A stretch of DNA of 64,000 bases. It comes from Thunnus maccoyii (taxonomy: Eukaryota > Chordata > Actinopteri > Scombriformes > Scombridae). The DNA lies in the NCBI RefSeq assembly GCF_910596095.1, contig NC_056538.1, positions 32,434,094-32,498,093 of the forward strand, read 5' to 3'. A program made the position numbers and the translations under genes. The notes under the pieces were generated by a model, which saw only the letters and a program-made list of their open reading frames with translations, did not search any database and had not been told where the DNA came from. Positions 1 through 13,229 of the stretch are shown here, one piece after another. Every line of letters begins with the position of its first letter. Position 1 is the stretch's first letter.

Positions 1-2243
1 ATTCTGCTGATGGACAGTCCTAACTGGTCCACAGCCTTTGAGGAGTTAAACCCATGTTCATTTTCTGTTGACATGGTTTCGGTTTCATTTCTGGCTCCAC
101 ACAGAGACGGGCTGACAACAACATGAGGCTGGGATGAAGTTCTGCCGACACCACGAGCTCATGTCAGACAAAAAAATAACGCAGCTTCAATAGTCTACAC
201 TCAGATGTAAGTGGATGTAAGTATGCAAAATGTATTCAGATCCTTATGATTCAGATTCATTTTGAGAATCTGTCGACCTGCTTTTGAAGGCTGTTAGTTG
301 TTAAAGCTTTTTTCGTGTCAGGATAGCTGCTCTGTAATTATCAACAGAGAGAATGAGGAAAGAGAAATTATTTTATTTCCTTGTTGAAGCCTCTATATGT
401 GTATTAATTAAGTTGTTCTTGCTATGCAGGGACTTTCCCTCCCTTATTCACAAACAAAATTAAACCTTTTATTTGCCGCTGGTCTCTTGAGTTTTGACCA
501 CTCTGCCAGTATTTGAACTCATGTATGAATCCAACACTTAAAAGGTAAAGTTGTTTACTCTGATTAAAAGCAGAGTCCAGCCAAGGCAAACAAAGCAGGC
601 AGAACCCCGGCAACCCTTCAAAGGAAATCCTCTCATTGCATCCTGAGCCACCCAACCCCCATATATAACATGTATAGCCTTTATGCAGAATAGATACAGA
701 AGCTTATCAGTTTTAACAATGTCATATTATAATATAATATTATTTTATATTGGGCTATATCATATCAATATGAAGTTAAATGACATTCATGGTCATTCTC
801 AATCAACAAACAATGAATACAGTTAAATACATTAATATGTTAAATGTATTTCTTTCATTTTCTTCAATTAAAATTATCTTATATTTTAAGATGTGCGATG
901 AAAAATAAACAAACAAAACCGCCCCCAAAAAAAAGCTGCAGGCATTTTAATGGGGCATGTGAGCTGCTGCTGACGGAGAGGAAAACAACCTGCAGGTCTG
1001 ACTCCACTAACAGGACGTTTCTTGTGTTGTTTTCATGTTTACCAGTGATGAGAGAGCCACATAACACACATATGATATGAATCTGGGAACACGTAACACC
1101 ACAGTGAATGCACACAGACAGTGAATTGTTTTTGTATTGAGGAGAACGAGTGTGTTTCCTCCCTAAACTTTATTCAAAAATCTGCACCTGTGAAATGTGT
1201 GTATTCTGTGTCATTTCTTTGTCCTATTCTGATTGGTTTATATGTAGGTTTGTCGTAGCAACAGTCACAATGTGAGAATTTGGTCTTAAAACTCCAAATG
1301 GATTTACAACCAAAGATAAAAATGTTTCAATTTTAATAAGGAAAATAAAGAAAATGCATACATGTGAACATATGTACAGAAGCCGTGCTTCCAATTATTG
1401 AGTTAATTATTTCATTATCTTGAAATAACGAGATAATCAACCCGTTATCACAAGAAAATAAATAGTTGTTTCCTCTTATTACTTGTAATGTTTATCAGAG
1501 ATCAGCGGTGCCATGCCAGCATAGATGGACAACTGAAGCAACTGATAACAGCAACTTTATTAATAACATCTGTGTCACAACCAAATGGCAGGTTGATTAA
1601 CTCCAGATCATAATATGATGAGATTCATGTAGGAGTGAGTATCAGACAATAGCTTTCAAGCATTTTCATTTTATTGGACTTAATGAGAGAAAGGAAAGTA
1701 GGGTGGAGAGAGAAAAAGAACCAACTTATGAGAGATTTGTCCTTAAGAGCCATCTGACGGCTTCTTGTGCTTGGTCTAAATAGTTGAGTTATCCATGTGA
1801 GGGAGATGTGAAGAGGAGAAGACAGGAACGAACAAATGAGAATTAGCTCCACCCGTGATAAATCTCGTGATAAATTATCTTGTTACCTGGAGAAATCGGC
1901 CATTTGTTTTCTCAAGATAATGAGATAAATTAACTCGGGATCTTGAGATAACAGCATTAAAAAAATAATTGCAAGCATGGCTGTTATCAGCTTCCGTACA
2001 TATGTACCTAGTCTCAAGTATCTTAGGTATATAAGTTTACAGTCGTATACATTTACATATATACAAACATACACAGAAATTATCATTTTCCCCCCCCATT
2101 ACTCCCCACTCTCATCCACCCTGAATCAGGAAAGAGAAATATCTAATATGTATTTATATATATACATATATAACATTTAAATCAAAGAGAAAAAGAAAAA
2201 AGTAACTGATATCTTGTTGTTGATCTTACACATGTCTCCTCAG
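1..2243. other. Non-coding upstream of rhbdd1
   Basis: I see no convincing coding exon here. Short open frames on both strands lack splice structure and recognisable domains. The AT-rich stretch around 720-860 and the repeated 'gataa/ttatc'-like motifs at 1410-1960 are simple low-complexity sequence. The 5' untranslated exon and promoter of rhbdd1 should lie here or further left, since its first coding exon opens with a splice acceptor, but I cannot place them. Confidence 0.5.
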
Positions 2244-2255
2244 GCTGTTTTCAGT

Positions 2256-5200
2256 ATGCAGAGGGGTTTCCAGGTGGGTCTGCTGCTCCTGCTGGTCCAG
2301 TTGTTCCAGGAGGGTGTGGGGAACATCCCTGCAGTCACCCTGGCTGTCCTGGGCTTCAATGTGTATCTTTACATGTTCCCTGCTGCTCCACCAATAAAGG
2401 TAATGCATCAGTGCAACATTTGGAGTATCCCCACTGCTTCAGTTGTACCGAGTATGAAAGTATTTAAGAAAAAGTACAGATGTATCCGATTTTACTGTAA
2501 TTTTATTCATTATTTTATATTAACTAATGAGAGGTCTGTCTGTTTTTATGTTGTTTGTCTGAAACTTTATGTTCTTGCCTGTTTAGGCCAGAACACTCTT
2601 GCAAAAGAGATTTTTAATCTCATTGAGGTTTCCCTGATTACTGTGGAAATTTAAGGATGAATTCACAGAGAGCAAGTTGTCTTTCAGAGTTTTATTGCAA
2701 TAACCAGTTCACATTTGCAAATGTGGATCCCCCAGTCTGCTAGGCTGAAGAGACGTTCAGTATGTACACATACAGCCACATGCGTCACAATCATCCCATA
2801 TTCGTCACCCTAACAGTTATTTTAAATGAATTCACCATATCTCTATGGAGTTTCTCTCGGTCTCTGCTGTGCATAAAGAGTTGAAGGCTGAATCCTTATC
2901 TGTCTTTCCTCCTTAGACTTTCCCTCTCTGCCGCTGTCCAATGAGCAGTAAAGTTATAGGGACCGAGTCCCACAGCTCACCTTTGATGTTACCTGTTGGG
3001 AACATTTTCATACAGGAAGCAGAGAAGAAATAGTTTTACAATGTGCTTTTGACTATAAGGCAGTATAACATAATCTTAAGACTAAATAACATAAGAATAC
3101 ACATTTCCATTTCACTGATAAATAAAGGTAAAATAAAAAATAAATGAAATCAGTGAAATGCACTTTAAAAAGTTTAAGTATTGGTTAAGAAAATGTTCAA
3201 ATTCTCTGATTCTAGCTTCTTGAATGTGAATATTTTCTGATTTATTTAGTCCTCAATGATAATAAATGAAATATCTCTGGATTGTGGACATTATGAGACA
3301 TTTGACGTCACCTTGGACTTTAGGAAACAGTTATCGACATTTTTCACCATTTTATGACATTTTCAGGGTGCAAAATTAACTTTTTGGTCTACCGGCCAAA
3401 TGGCTAGTGAATGTCCAGTCATTAGATCACCATTGTTTTGGAATTGTTTGATAAGTGAAATAAATTTACCAGCTACTTGCATATTTTAACAGCATTTTGC
3501 TGGTGGTTGGTGCTAATTTTGTGCCCTGCATTTTATGGACCAAAGAACTAATTGATTAATCAAGAAAACAATCGTTAGTTGCAGCCAGTTTATTATTTTT
3601 GATGCATTGACATGTAAGCAGCATTTCTGGTTTTAACTACTGTATATAATGTCAGATAGTTTCTTCTATAACAATGCATCACTCATCATCAACTCGTTAA
3701 ATCAAACTCATCATATGTTTTTGTGTAAAATCCAAATTTGAAAGGTAACTAGTAACTATTGCTGTCAGGCTAAAGAAGTGGAGGCTTCTAATAAAAGACT
3801 GTCTATCACTGAATATAGTAAAATATGTTATTGCTGTAATAACTACTCCTTTCTATCCATCCAATCCTCAGGCCTGTGTGAGCCTCCAGCAGGTGTACAA
3901 GTATAAAGAGTGGCGCCGCCTCTTCCTGTCTCCCCTGCACCATGTCGATGATTGGCACCTCTACTTCAACATGGTTTCCTTCATCTGGAAAGGTATCAAA
4001 CTAGAGCGTCGGATGGGTGGAGGCTGGTTCCTCTACTTGTTGTCAGTCTTCTCTCTGCTCTACGGATTTGTCTATCTGCTGCTGCAGGCACTGCTGACAA
4101 AAGTCATCGAGGACTCTGATCCGTTGGCGAGTTTCATAGATGTGTCGTCTCTCAGCGTTGAGTGTGCTGTCGGCTTCTCAGGTACAAACTACCAGCAGCA
4201 TCATCGTTTTAAGAAACTAAGTTACAAATGTTTCACAGATAAGAGAGATTGAAAAAAATTATGTTGACAGAAAGCTAAAACACTGAAAATCCACTGGTTT
4301 CATCTCCTAAAATGTAAATATTTGCTGGATTTCATTCTCTCTTGTGACATTAAAATGTGAAAAATGGGATCTTTTTGGGTTTTGGACTGATGGTCAAACA
4401 AAACAAGACCTTTAAGTATGTCAGCTGTGCTCTGGTAAGATTAATCAATTAATGAAGAACATCTTTGGCAGACTAATAAATCATAGAAATAATTGTTAAA
4501 TGATAAAGTTAGAAACAGAAAGGATTTGACATGAAAATTCAAATTTTATCTATTGTCAAATAAAAATTTCTCATTTCATTTTTACTTTTCCCTCTGATTT
4601 CATATCAACTGTGAATACCTCCATGAATAATTTGTCCTGTTTTTTTCTAAGCATCTTCATGAAATCCCTCCCTGAGTTTTGATGTTCATCACTACCGCTG
4701 TGTTTCCAGGTGTCCTGTTTGCTCTAAAGGTGGTCAATAACCATTACAACCCAGGTGGAGTGACCTACATGATGAATACTCGTGTGTCCAATCGCTTCGC
4801 CAGCTGGGTGGAACTAGTGCTGATCTATCTAATTGCTCCTGGGTGAGATACTGTACAGAATATATCATTCAGAATCACACGTTATGGTAACAGTATCTTA
4901 CTTATATTCACAAACTCTCTTGGCTCCTTGTCACAATTAATTGGTTATAATAATACTGGAGTTTACTTTATCTATATAGCACTTACAAAATCAGTGATTA
5001 CACAAGGAGAGAAGCAAAAGTCATAAACACATACGATGTGAGAATAGTAAAGCACAACAATTAAGATCAATTCATGGATACAAACAAACATGTCATGTAT
5101 TACATACGTATATACATAAATACAAAAGCCTAGAAGAGCCGCATGATTGAATTGTTTTATCCCTATTCAAGTTAGCCGGAGGGCTAAACCAGAAGTAGCT

Positions 5201-8200
5201 GACTCGGCCAGCAAAAGTCACTACTGCGCATGCTCTATGGGCCGCACAATACGGAAGATCTCGGTACTTTCATACCAGGAAGCATGGATGTATAATAAGA
5301 GCTGGATAGGGCGCCGCTGCTCAGCCTTGCAGCCAATTTTTCCCAGTGGTCACTCGCGGTATTGCAGCGAAAAATCCCCCTGCAGCCCAAAAAGGATTCT
5401 CCCTATAGACCACCATTGTAAAAGAGACGCCTGTAAAACTGTTGACAGGACGCCTCGAACTGCAAACAACGTCAATTATGACTCTTTATATTATGAACTT
5501 TTGATCCATGGAGGTTTTATGTTTGTAAAACTTTCCTTGAGCCAAGAAAAGCGATTTAAAAATCCGTGACGTCATCACAATGTAAAGTTTATGGGCTGAG
5601 CGGGAGCTCGTGGGCGGGGCCAGCGGAGGAAACACTACTGCGCATATTCAGTGGGCCGCACAACGCGGAAGCAAACCCAGGAGCTAGAAACTTTTTTTGG
5701 CGTATGCGCCAGGCGAGCAATTCCTATAGGACTGAATAGTCGCCATTTTTAGTCCGGTATCCAGCTCTTATAATACATCCATGCCAGGAAGTCGATTTTT
5801 TATTGCTTCATGCGCCACTGAGCAACTTTCATAGGAATGAACGGGGCCCCGCCTGCGACGCTGTATCCAGTTCTTACACATCCATGAGCTTCACTAGCTT
5901 GTTGTGCTACATATCACAACCTCTGGACTTTGTACTACACTGTAAATTTCTCAAAGAGCTTCAGTGCACAGTCAGCAGGTTGTGATATGTATGACACAAG
6001 CTAGTAGTTTTGAGTTGGTGGTAATGGACACTATTGAGAATTTTAAACACAAGTGAGAACAGTGGTGAGACACAAATATCCCAGAAAACAAACAAACAAA
6101 CAATATAGGTAATATAGGTCTTTAGACAAATATCCTGTCTCATCTTTGTTAAGTTTTGAAATTTTGCAGTATTTTCCCAAAATCACAGTTACATACTGAA
6201 CATACTGTAGTGCATTTTTCATACTGTGGTCTGTGTGGTTCTTCTTCAGGACCTCTTTGGTTGGACACCTGGCAGGTATCCTGGTGGGTCTGCTATACAC
6301 TGTGGGTCCACTGAAGACCATCATGAACACATGTGCAGGTCTGTGTGTGTGTGTGTGTGTGTGTGTTTGTGTTTGTGTGCTTTCTTAAAAAGACAGTTTA
6401 TATAGATCTTTGTGTTGACTGAGTTCCTTAATCCAATAACCTGTTAAAATCTGTGTATAATTTAAAATGTGTGGAGACAGAAGGTTTTATTTGCAAATAT
6501 GATCAGCACATACCTATTATCACTACCCATCAATTAGTTGTAACACATTAATTATATTTGCTAACTGACATAACATGTGTCTGTATATGTGTGTGTGTTT
6601 ATAAATGATAGGACATATGTCACATATGTCCTATCATATGTGACATATGTCCTATGATTTCTGAGGAGAAATCAATCTGTCCTTGAATATTCACTGAAAT
6701 TCTGTGTTTTTTTTTATAAATTCCCTTCAGAACTTGTTTCTTCAGATGGAAATAATCCACGTCCAAGTTCATACTACAGCTCCTCAGGTACAGAGTATTT
6801 ACCAAAACACATTTATATGTACTGTATATATAATATCAGATCAATTGTGCACCAATCCAGCACGTAGTATGTTGTATGATAACTGAATTTGTTCAGTTAT
6901 TCAGTAACTTAAATCCACTGTAGATACTAACAATTTGCCACAATGCATTTTTTGATGTTACCTCTGAGGGCACCAAGGTCAGAAATGTTCAATACCTAAA
7001 CCCAGGAGGCTTTAATGACAGAAGAAGAATGGAAAAGAGAGGATTTATGACATGTTTAGAAAGCAGGGTTACACTCTAGTAAAGTAAAAGTATTTCTATT
7101 GAAATCCCATTTGAAGCTCAGCATTCCTGTCACTTCTAATGCTTGTTGCTCTGGGATCATATTTACACGGGACCTTATCTTACTACTCAGAGTCCTAAAT
7201 GGCACTAAAAGTTCCAGCTAAGAGTTTCCTCTTCAGACCAGTTCACCAAGCTGGTGAGAGCAAGTTTTAGTAAGAGAGAAGCTAAAAGAAGGCTTTCTTC
7301 AATTAACTTAATCAGTGGGTACATGTCAATTCCAGTTCTTAAGTTTGGACTGACACTTGCCTTATATTTAGGACATTTTAGGTTTTCAGCCTTTGGATGT
7401 TTCGTGAATACAGCCCCTGAACATTAGAAACATGTGCCAGCATGTAAAGAGGAACTTACTGTATCACCAGTAAATTAACTGGTTACCCTGTTGCAGTGAT
7501 GTAAAGTCCACTCAGGTACTGGTCAGTACTTCCTGACATCACTGATGGATGTGGTTACATTTCAGCTCGCTGTTGAGTTACTGTTTAAAGGAACATGCAG
7601 CAGTGCAACCTTTTCATTGAACAGAAAAGACCTGACAGGTTATATTTAAAACTCTTAATTATTTGTTTAAATTCAAAATAAGCAAGACAGACTGTTTGAA
7701 GCTGTTTGTCTTGTGCTCCAGCAGGGGGCCTTCTGACCCTGACCTGTTCATGTGGTTCTGACCCATCAGGAGCTGAGCTGAAACTATAATCATGACTTCA
7801 AAGCACCAAAGAGAGGCAGCAAATCAAATGAGCAGAACATCAAGCAGGGACATCAGTTCCTTTTTTGACTCGTAACGCCCTTTTAACAGCGTTATTGGAG
7901 CTCTATATATTAAGTTGTGACCACGTCAACTATGTGATTCATCCTTCACAGATTGTTTCGTTTAGATAATAATGACAGGATAGAAGAGGTCAAATTATCC
8001 AGTAATTCACAAGAAAAAAAAAACATAGATTAGAAGAAAGTCTGAAAAAGTAAATGAGAAAAATTAAGTTGATGTAACCCCTGATGTAAGACATATTTTA
8101 AGATCAGTCTGCTGGGTTGTTTTTGGATTAATTGAAATTAATCACATGCTAGTTCTCACTCATTCAGACATATTCTGAAAAGTGACAGCCTTAGAAAGGA

Positions 8201-8832
8201 ATGAGAAGCACACAAAGACATCCGTTATTGCTTACTGTTGGGTTAATGTGTATTTTATTTACTTTACTTTTCAAATGTTGGCCCTAAACTATGGAATAGT
8301 TTGCTCATTATTATCATAATTATGTGTGTGTCTTTATTTAATTGTAATTCTCATCTCTCTGTAAAGCACTTTGGTCGACATGTGTTGTTTTTAAATGTGC
8401 TCTATAAATAATCTGACTTGATTTATATTGTCTTCATGTGTGAAAATGTCGTTGTAGGTTACAGTGGCAAGACAGGAGCAGACTCGGCAGATCCACAGCC
8501 CGCAGAGGATTATACAACCGACTCTACATCTGATTACACAGAATCTTATATCGCAGGACTGACAGAGGAAGAACAAATAGAGCTGGCGATCAGAAACAGC
8601 CTGAATGACAGAGGTAAGAGAGCGGCTGTTACTGCGGATTAAAAAAACTGAATGTTGACAACACTTACATTTAGTTAATAATGTTTTATTTTTAGGACGA
8701 ACCAGGCAGAGAGAAGACTCTTCTGGTTTCCACCCCGCTGAGGGGGAAGGAAGTGCTGAGGAGGTCAGGAGGAGGAGATTGAGGAGGTTTGAAAAAGAAA
8801 GTTCCAACCAGAGGAGGAGAAGAAGATTGTAA
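2256..8832 (+). CDS. rhbdd1: Rhomboid intramembrane protease RHBDD1 (RHBDL4), complete coding region
   Basis: Seven coding exons with matching phases: 2256-2399 (exon opens at 2244 after an acceptor), 3872-4181, 4710-4842, 6250-6338, 6731-6787, 8458-8613 and 8696-8832, giving 293 aa (human protein 315 aa). Known role: ER-membrane serine protease that cleaves unstable or ubiquitinated membrane proteins and works with VCP/p97. Visible motifs: several hydrophobic helices; SPLHHVDDWHLYFNM typical of RHBDL4; catalytic serine in AVGFSG, split across the exon 3/4 junction; catalytic histidine in GHLAGILVGLLY. Near the C-terminus a ubiquitin-interacting motif (LTEEEQIELAIRNSL) precedes a basic VCP-binding motif (VRRRRLRRF), both as in the mammalian protein. 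The start MQRGF aligns with the usual MQRR start. No disruption is seen, so it should be functional. Confidence 0.95.
5219..5783. repeat. Foldback repeat in rhbdd1 intron 4
   Basis: A 26-bp arm at 5283-5308 (ATGTATAATAAGAGCTGGAT core) is repeated in reverse complement at 5758-5783. Inside, a CACTACTGCGCAT...GGGCCGCAC...CGGAAG segment occurs twice in direct orientation (5219 and 5633). GC-rich with no coding potential. Probably a non-autonomous DNA element; family unknown to me. Confidence 0.6.
5893..6005. repeat. Small inverted-repeat (MITE-like) hairpin
   Basis: Arms at 5893-5922 and 5977-6005 are near-perfect reverse complements (ACTAGCTTGT...CATATCACAACCT) around a loop of about 55 bp. 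It follows directly on the foldback repeat in the same rhbdd1 intron. Confidence 0.65.
6339..6379. repeat. (GT)n microsatellite abutting a splice donor
   Basis: The rhbdd1 exon ending at 6338 is followed at once by GTCTGTGTGTGT... to about 6379, so the donor site itself leads into the repeat. Confidence 0.9.
6608..6655. repeat. Perfect 21-bp palindrome
   Basis: Left arm 6608-6628 and right arm 6635-6655 are exact reverse complements separated by six bases (TCCTAT). It is AT-rich, lies in an rhbdd1 intron, and would extrude as a hairpin. Confidence 0.9.
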
Positions 8833-9835
8833 TGACAGAATGGGAAGAAATGTTCACTGTATCTTATATCATCAGTCTCTAACTTTCAGTACATGCCAGG
8901 AGGGATTTTGTCATCAAGTGTTAGTGGTTTACTGAACTCTGTTGTGGAAACTCCTTTCCATCACTCTGTCTCGTCTACTTGGTGATGATGTCATGTTTTT
9001 CATAACAGCCTGTGTGTTGAGAAGGATTTCTCACTGAATGGTTGGTGAATACTATGTGTTCTTGAAAGAAGCCCATAATCCTTGATTTTTAGGAAGTCAC
9101 ATGAAGTTTACTACTACTACTACAAATGGCCCCATGAAATCTATTTGTCAAATGTGCATGAGAATGAGAGAAAATACACAAAACAACAAAGTTAAAGGAC
9201 ATTGCTGGGGATTTTCATGGCTGGGGACAAATCTCGTGTTTGGATCCAAACCAACAATGAACTGATCTACTTACAAGTATTGTGTGTGTATCCAAAGCCA
9301 GATATATCTTATTCCTCTGTGCCGTAGACCTCCATTGTTGTCCAAAAACTATTAAAAACACATCAGTGAGTCACACCGCTGCACTGGGTGACATGTTCCT
9401 TCATTATGAAGAGTTTGGTCATATTAGTTTGTTTCAGAAACTGATCCAAAGACTAATAACAGTGACTACGTCTTCAGTCTCTGGAGAGTAGTTCTGTGTA
9501 AGGTAGACCAACCCCGTCTAACATAATGCTGGCTGAATTATGTTTCCTCTCAACATAATGAGAAAATATTGATTACTATTTGGCAAATTGCGAAAATATT
9601 GATACTGAACATATGAGTGAAATGTTTAGACAATGTACCTGGTTGTTTTTTTTCCCACCAAAATCTTTGATCCTGCAGTACAACATCCGCTAGTAGAAAC
9701 TACAGCATTAAACTTTTTATGGTTATGGTTAAACTATGGTAGCACTTGGTAAAGGTCAGGGAAAGATTGTGGTCTTGGTTTAATACAGAAAAAAAGTCTG
9801 CAGTGACTTGAAGCACGACATGTTTAGTAACATTT

Positions 9836-10110
9836 AAAGGTGCAGTATGTAGAATTTAGTGGCTTCTTGTGGAACAGAGTTGGCAGAAATGGAATATAGT
9901 ATTCACAAGTATGTTTTAATAAGTGTATAATCACCTGAAAATAAGAATTGTTGTGTTTTCATTACCTTAGAATGAGCCCTTTATATCTATATAAGGAGCA
10001 GGTCCTCTTTCACAGAGCCCATCATGTTGCACCGCCATGTTTCTACTGTAGCCCAGAACAGACAAACCAAACACCAGATCTAGAGGGCTTTTCGCATTGT
10101 AAATTTATCA
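9836..10110 (+). repeat. Dispersed repeat beginning AAAGGTGCAGTATGTAGAATTTAGTGG
   Basis: The opening 100 bases match those at 47377-47480 in a dcun1d5 intron (GTAGAATTTAGTGG, GGCAGAAATGGAATAT, AGTATGTTTTAAT, AGTGTATAATCAC). I associate this family with fish genomes as a non-autonomous element. No coding sequence. Confidence 0.7.
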
Positions 10111-10313
10111 AATAACTCCAGTAAGTTAGTCTTGGGAGCCATTTCTCAGCAAATTAATGTGTCTAAACTCTTCTGTGACAAAAGAACTTGTCACCCAGTG
10201 CAGCAGTGTGTCTCATTGACATATTTTTAATAGTTTTTGGACAACAATGGAGGTCTATGGCACAGAGGAATGAGATATATCAGGCTTTGGATACAAATAC
10301 AATACTTGTAATT

Positions 10314-10772
10314 TGTGTTCAGACAGAATGCAAAGTGAATCTCACCTCATTTGCGAAAGTTTGATTGATGGACCATCCATTTGTGTTTATTTGCCCCAAA
10401 CAGCCACAGTACCAACTGTACACCAAATTAGCTGTAAGCTAGCTAGTTACGCACACACCAACCATGTCTGTGTGTTTGTGTTCAGTTCAGCTTCTGACTG
10501 AACTCAGAACTCACCAGAAACTCCTGTTCTTGTTTTTATTTCCTTCCAGTCTATCTCCTTTTCCGCTTTCCTCTCTGAACATTTATAAAGCACATTCATA
10601 AAGCTGTGGGCCACGCGCAAATTTTTCACTCAACCTGAAACATTTTCTACTTGCGTGGACATGTTAATTCGTGCTGCCCCAGAGGAATTCGCATCCACTC
10701 ACATATTTGCATTGACTTTGTATGCAATTGTGCCGTATCTAAAATTCACGCTTTGCTTTCTGTCTGAACACA
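10314..10772. mobile_element. Non-autonomous inverted-repeat transposon (about 460 bp)
   Basis: It opens TGTGTTCAGACAGAATGCAAAG and closes with the reverse complement of nearly the same sequence (CTTTGCTTTCTGTCTGAACACA). It interrupts the repeat whose uninterrupted form is the inverted copy near 9255-9290, so that copy acts as an approximate empty site. Confidence 0.75.
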
Positions 10773-11824
10773 CAGTGAGTAGATCAGTTAAAGTGCAGCC
10801 CCACTGCACATGAACTGACTGGCAACAAAATCCGCACTGCCAGCTTAGTCTGACACGGACCAACCTGGCAGTGTAATAGGAGGGCGGGACAAATTCAAAC
10901 AGTGCTCACACCAAGACAGCCAATCAAGCTGTAGCACCAGTGACTTTCTGAATAGCTATATGTGCTGGCTGTGTGACTGGCAGAGCAGGGCCAGTTTATA
11001 TGAACTGGTCGTGTACTGTGGTGCTGCACTGCTAATTGTTAGTTTGGCTCTGCACATGAAATTTATTGACAAAAAGGAATATATAGAAAATTGTCAGCCT
11101 TATACTTTAAGACAATCTACATAGATATGAATTTTTCATTTTATGTTACTATTATTAATCTCTGAGTTTTTAAGACCTCATGAGCTGAATAAAGTGTCTG
11201 ACTTTTACTCTGGAGAAGCTGTCTGCTTCCTGTCTCCAACTGTGAATGTTGCTATCAACCCAAACCACGTTAATCAAGTCATGTACATTTTAGAAGACAC
11301 TGACAAACAGTGCCATTCTGCCGATGGGGGTGCCACATCAGAAAACACTCCAGTGGGCCATTTTGGAAGACAATGCCATTATTTGAGAATGTAAACCGAT
11401 TTGTTCTGGTTTTTTGTATTTTTGTACAGTAAAGATTTACCGTTCTGCTGGTTGTCATTCATTTCTCCAGTATGTTTGTGGGTATCATGGGAAGCACACT
11501 GAGCTTGTTTTGTTCTTTTTCATTCTCTGGACAAGAAATTAATATGAAAAAGCAGAATCTTACATGCATCACAGTTTTGTTGCAGGTAAAATTCTGTGCA
11601 AAATCACAAATAATACAAATATTTGCCGTACTGTAAACTTTTCAGTACATCAGCAGATGCCATCTCATGTCAATATCAATTTATGCCTATCTTTAAATGT
11701 TTTACTGCATTAATGATCATCCTGCCAAAGTCAAAGTGATAAACATAATATTACAATATATCTTAAGTGATAATATCCCACAAGGTGAAAGTTCCACATC
11801 TGTCATGGAGGATACCTGGCAGAG
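10773..11824. other. Intergenic, no gene seen
   Basis: Contains the outer part of the inverted repeat, then AT-rich sequence. An 83-codon open frame at 11143-11394 shows no domain or splice context, and I do not support it as a gene. Confidence 0.4.
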
Positions 11825-12440
11825 ATGACCCCTGCTCTGAATTTTTATCTGAACTTAGTCCTTAGTACAGATAAAGTAATTATAGTTGGTGACTTTAATA
11901 TTCATGTGGACGTTGATAATGATAGCCTTAGCACTGCGTTTGTCTCATTATTAGACTCAACTGGCTTTTCTCAGAGTGTAAATAAATCCACTCACTGTCT
12001 TCACCACACCCTCGACCTTTTCTGACATATGGCATTGAAATTGAACATTTAATAGTTTTTCCACAAAATCCTATTTTATCAGACCATCACTTATTAACTT
12101 TTGCATTCCTATGACTGAAAAACTCCCCTCCATGTAGGGGAGTTTTTTACTTGCCGCTGTTGCCAAGTGCTGCTCATGGGGGAATGTTGGGTCTCTGTGA
12201 AAAGTGCCCTGAGATAACTTCTGTTGTAACTATTAATTATTTGACTATGTTAAGTTTTGGGCACACACTGCAAACTAACACTACTAACTCCTCTCCCCAT
12301 GTTTTTCATTTGTTTATCTGTCCTTGTTGTGCATGTTAAGTCTGTATGGATTGCTGTTTTCTTGTATTGTGTATTGTGTGGTGGCACATTTCATTGATGG
12401 TATACTGCACTTGATTTCAGCAATAAAGTACTTTAGCACT
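11825..12440 (+). mobile_element. LINE remnant: endonuclease fragment and 3' tail
   Basis: The translation at 11865-12080 contains VIIVGDFNIHVD, then HTLDLF and, after a frame break, LSDHHLLTF: the GDFN and SDH motifs of the APE-type endonuclease of L2/CR1/Rex-like LINEs. From about 12110 the sequence (gggtctctgtga...gtgccctgagataact) resembles the 3' tail of such fish LINEs. Truncated and inactive. Confidence 0.7.
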
Positions 12441-12769
12441 AATTTATAGGTCACATATAGTGTCCCATCGGCACACTTCCAATTAATCAATTCCAGTTGC
12501 TAAGCTAGCATAAGCTAGTCTTTTACTCAGTTCACCAAACAGGCAAACATGTTTTGTCTACAGAAAAACATACAATTTAACATATATGAGAATAAATTTT
12601 CCAATAATAAATGATGGATGAAGACAGACATAAGATTAAAATTTAAGATGTACAGCATATAAAACAAAAATAGTAGATCAGTGAATAAAATAGAGTTTTA
12701 AGAAGTGATTTAAAAGTAGGCCCTCCACTTCTTGCCTAGCTGGCAGCCTCTCTCCTCCTCCATTTCCCT

Positions 12770-12828
12770 CTGTGTGTGTGTGTGTTTGTGTGTGTGTGCG
12801 CGCGTGTGTGTGTGCGCGTGTGTGTTTG
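12770..12828. repeat. (TG)n / (GC) microsatellite
   Basis: Alternating purine-pyrimidine tract, mostly TG with CG interruptions. Open frames made of Cys/Val repeats across it are artefacts. Confidence 0.9.
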
Positions 12829-13229
12829 ATTGCAGGAGTGGAGTCAGGTGTGTGGAGTCAGTTCACCAGCTGCCAGCCATCATCATCCTGCTCTGCTTCA
12901 AATACCTGGTCCCAACCTCCACACTGCCAGATTGTAGACTCAGTTACCTTGTCAGCCATATTCCAGCTCCTTGAATAGCTTTACCTGTTGAAGCTCTTTG
13001 TTAATTCTTGTTTCCATCTCATTCCTGGCCTGACTCCTGCCTTTGACTCCCTCCTGATCTACCCAGAGCCTTCTCAGGTTCACTTCCATTCCCCCAAGCC
13101 CTGTGGACTCATCCTGCCCTACTTCACTCTGCCCATTCCCGTGCTCTGCCCTGCTCAGCCCCCTGCACCTGCCTCCCCCTGGCCACTAAGACTCTGCTGC
13201 TCCTTTTTTACCTCAACATCAAGTAGTAA

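Larger units (their letters stand above)
9230..10800. repeat. Inverted repeat pair downstream of rhbdd1
   Basis: The sequence around 9255-9400 (tracking 'gatctacttacaagtattg...ccattgttgtccaaaaactatt') reappears in reverse complement at about 10200-10312 and, after an insertion, from about 10779. A third partial copy is at 37293-37360. This marks a dispersed repeat present here as two opposed copies about 0.8 kb apart. Confidence 0.7.

Noticed and set aside
5147..5569. 140-codon frame in an rhbdd1 intron
   Set aside because: Coincides with a foldback repeat and has no recognisable domain.
12732..12978. Open frames rich in Cys-Val repeats
   Set aside because: They translate a (TG)n microsatellite. 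The same applies to frames at 13847-14180, 26352-26642 and 29338-29587.
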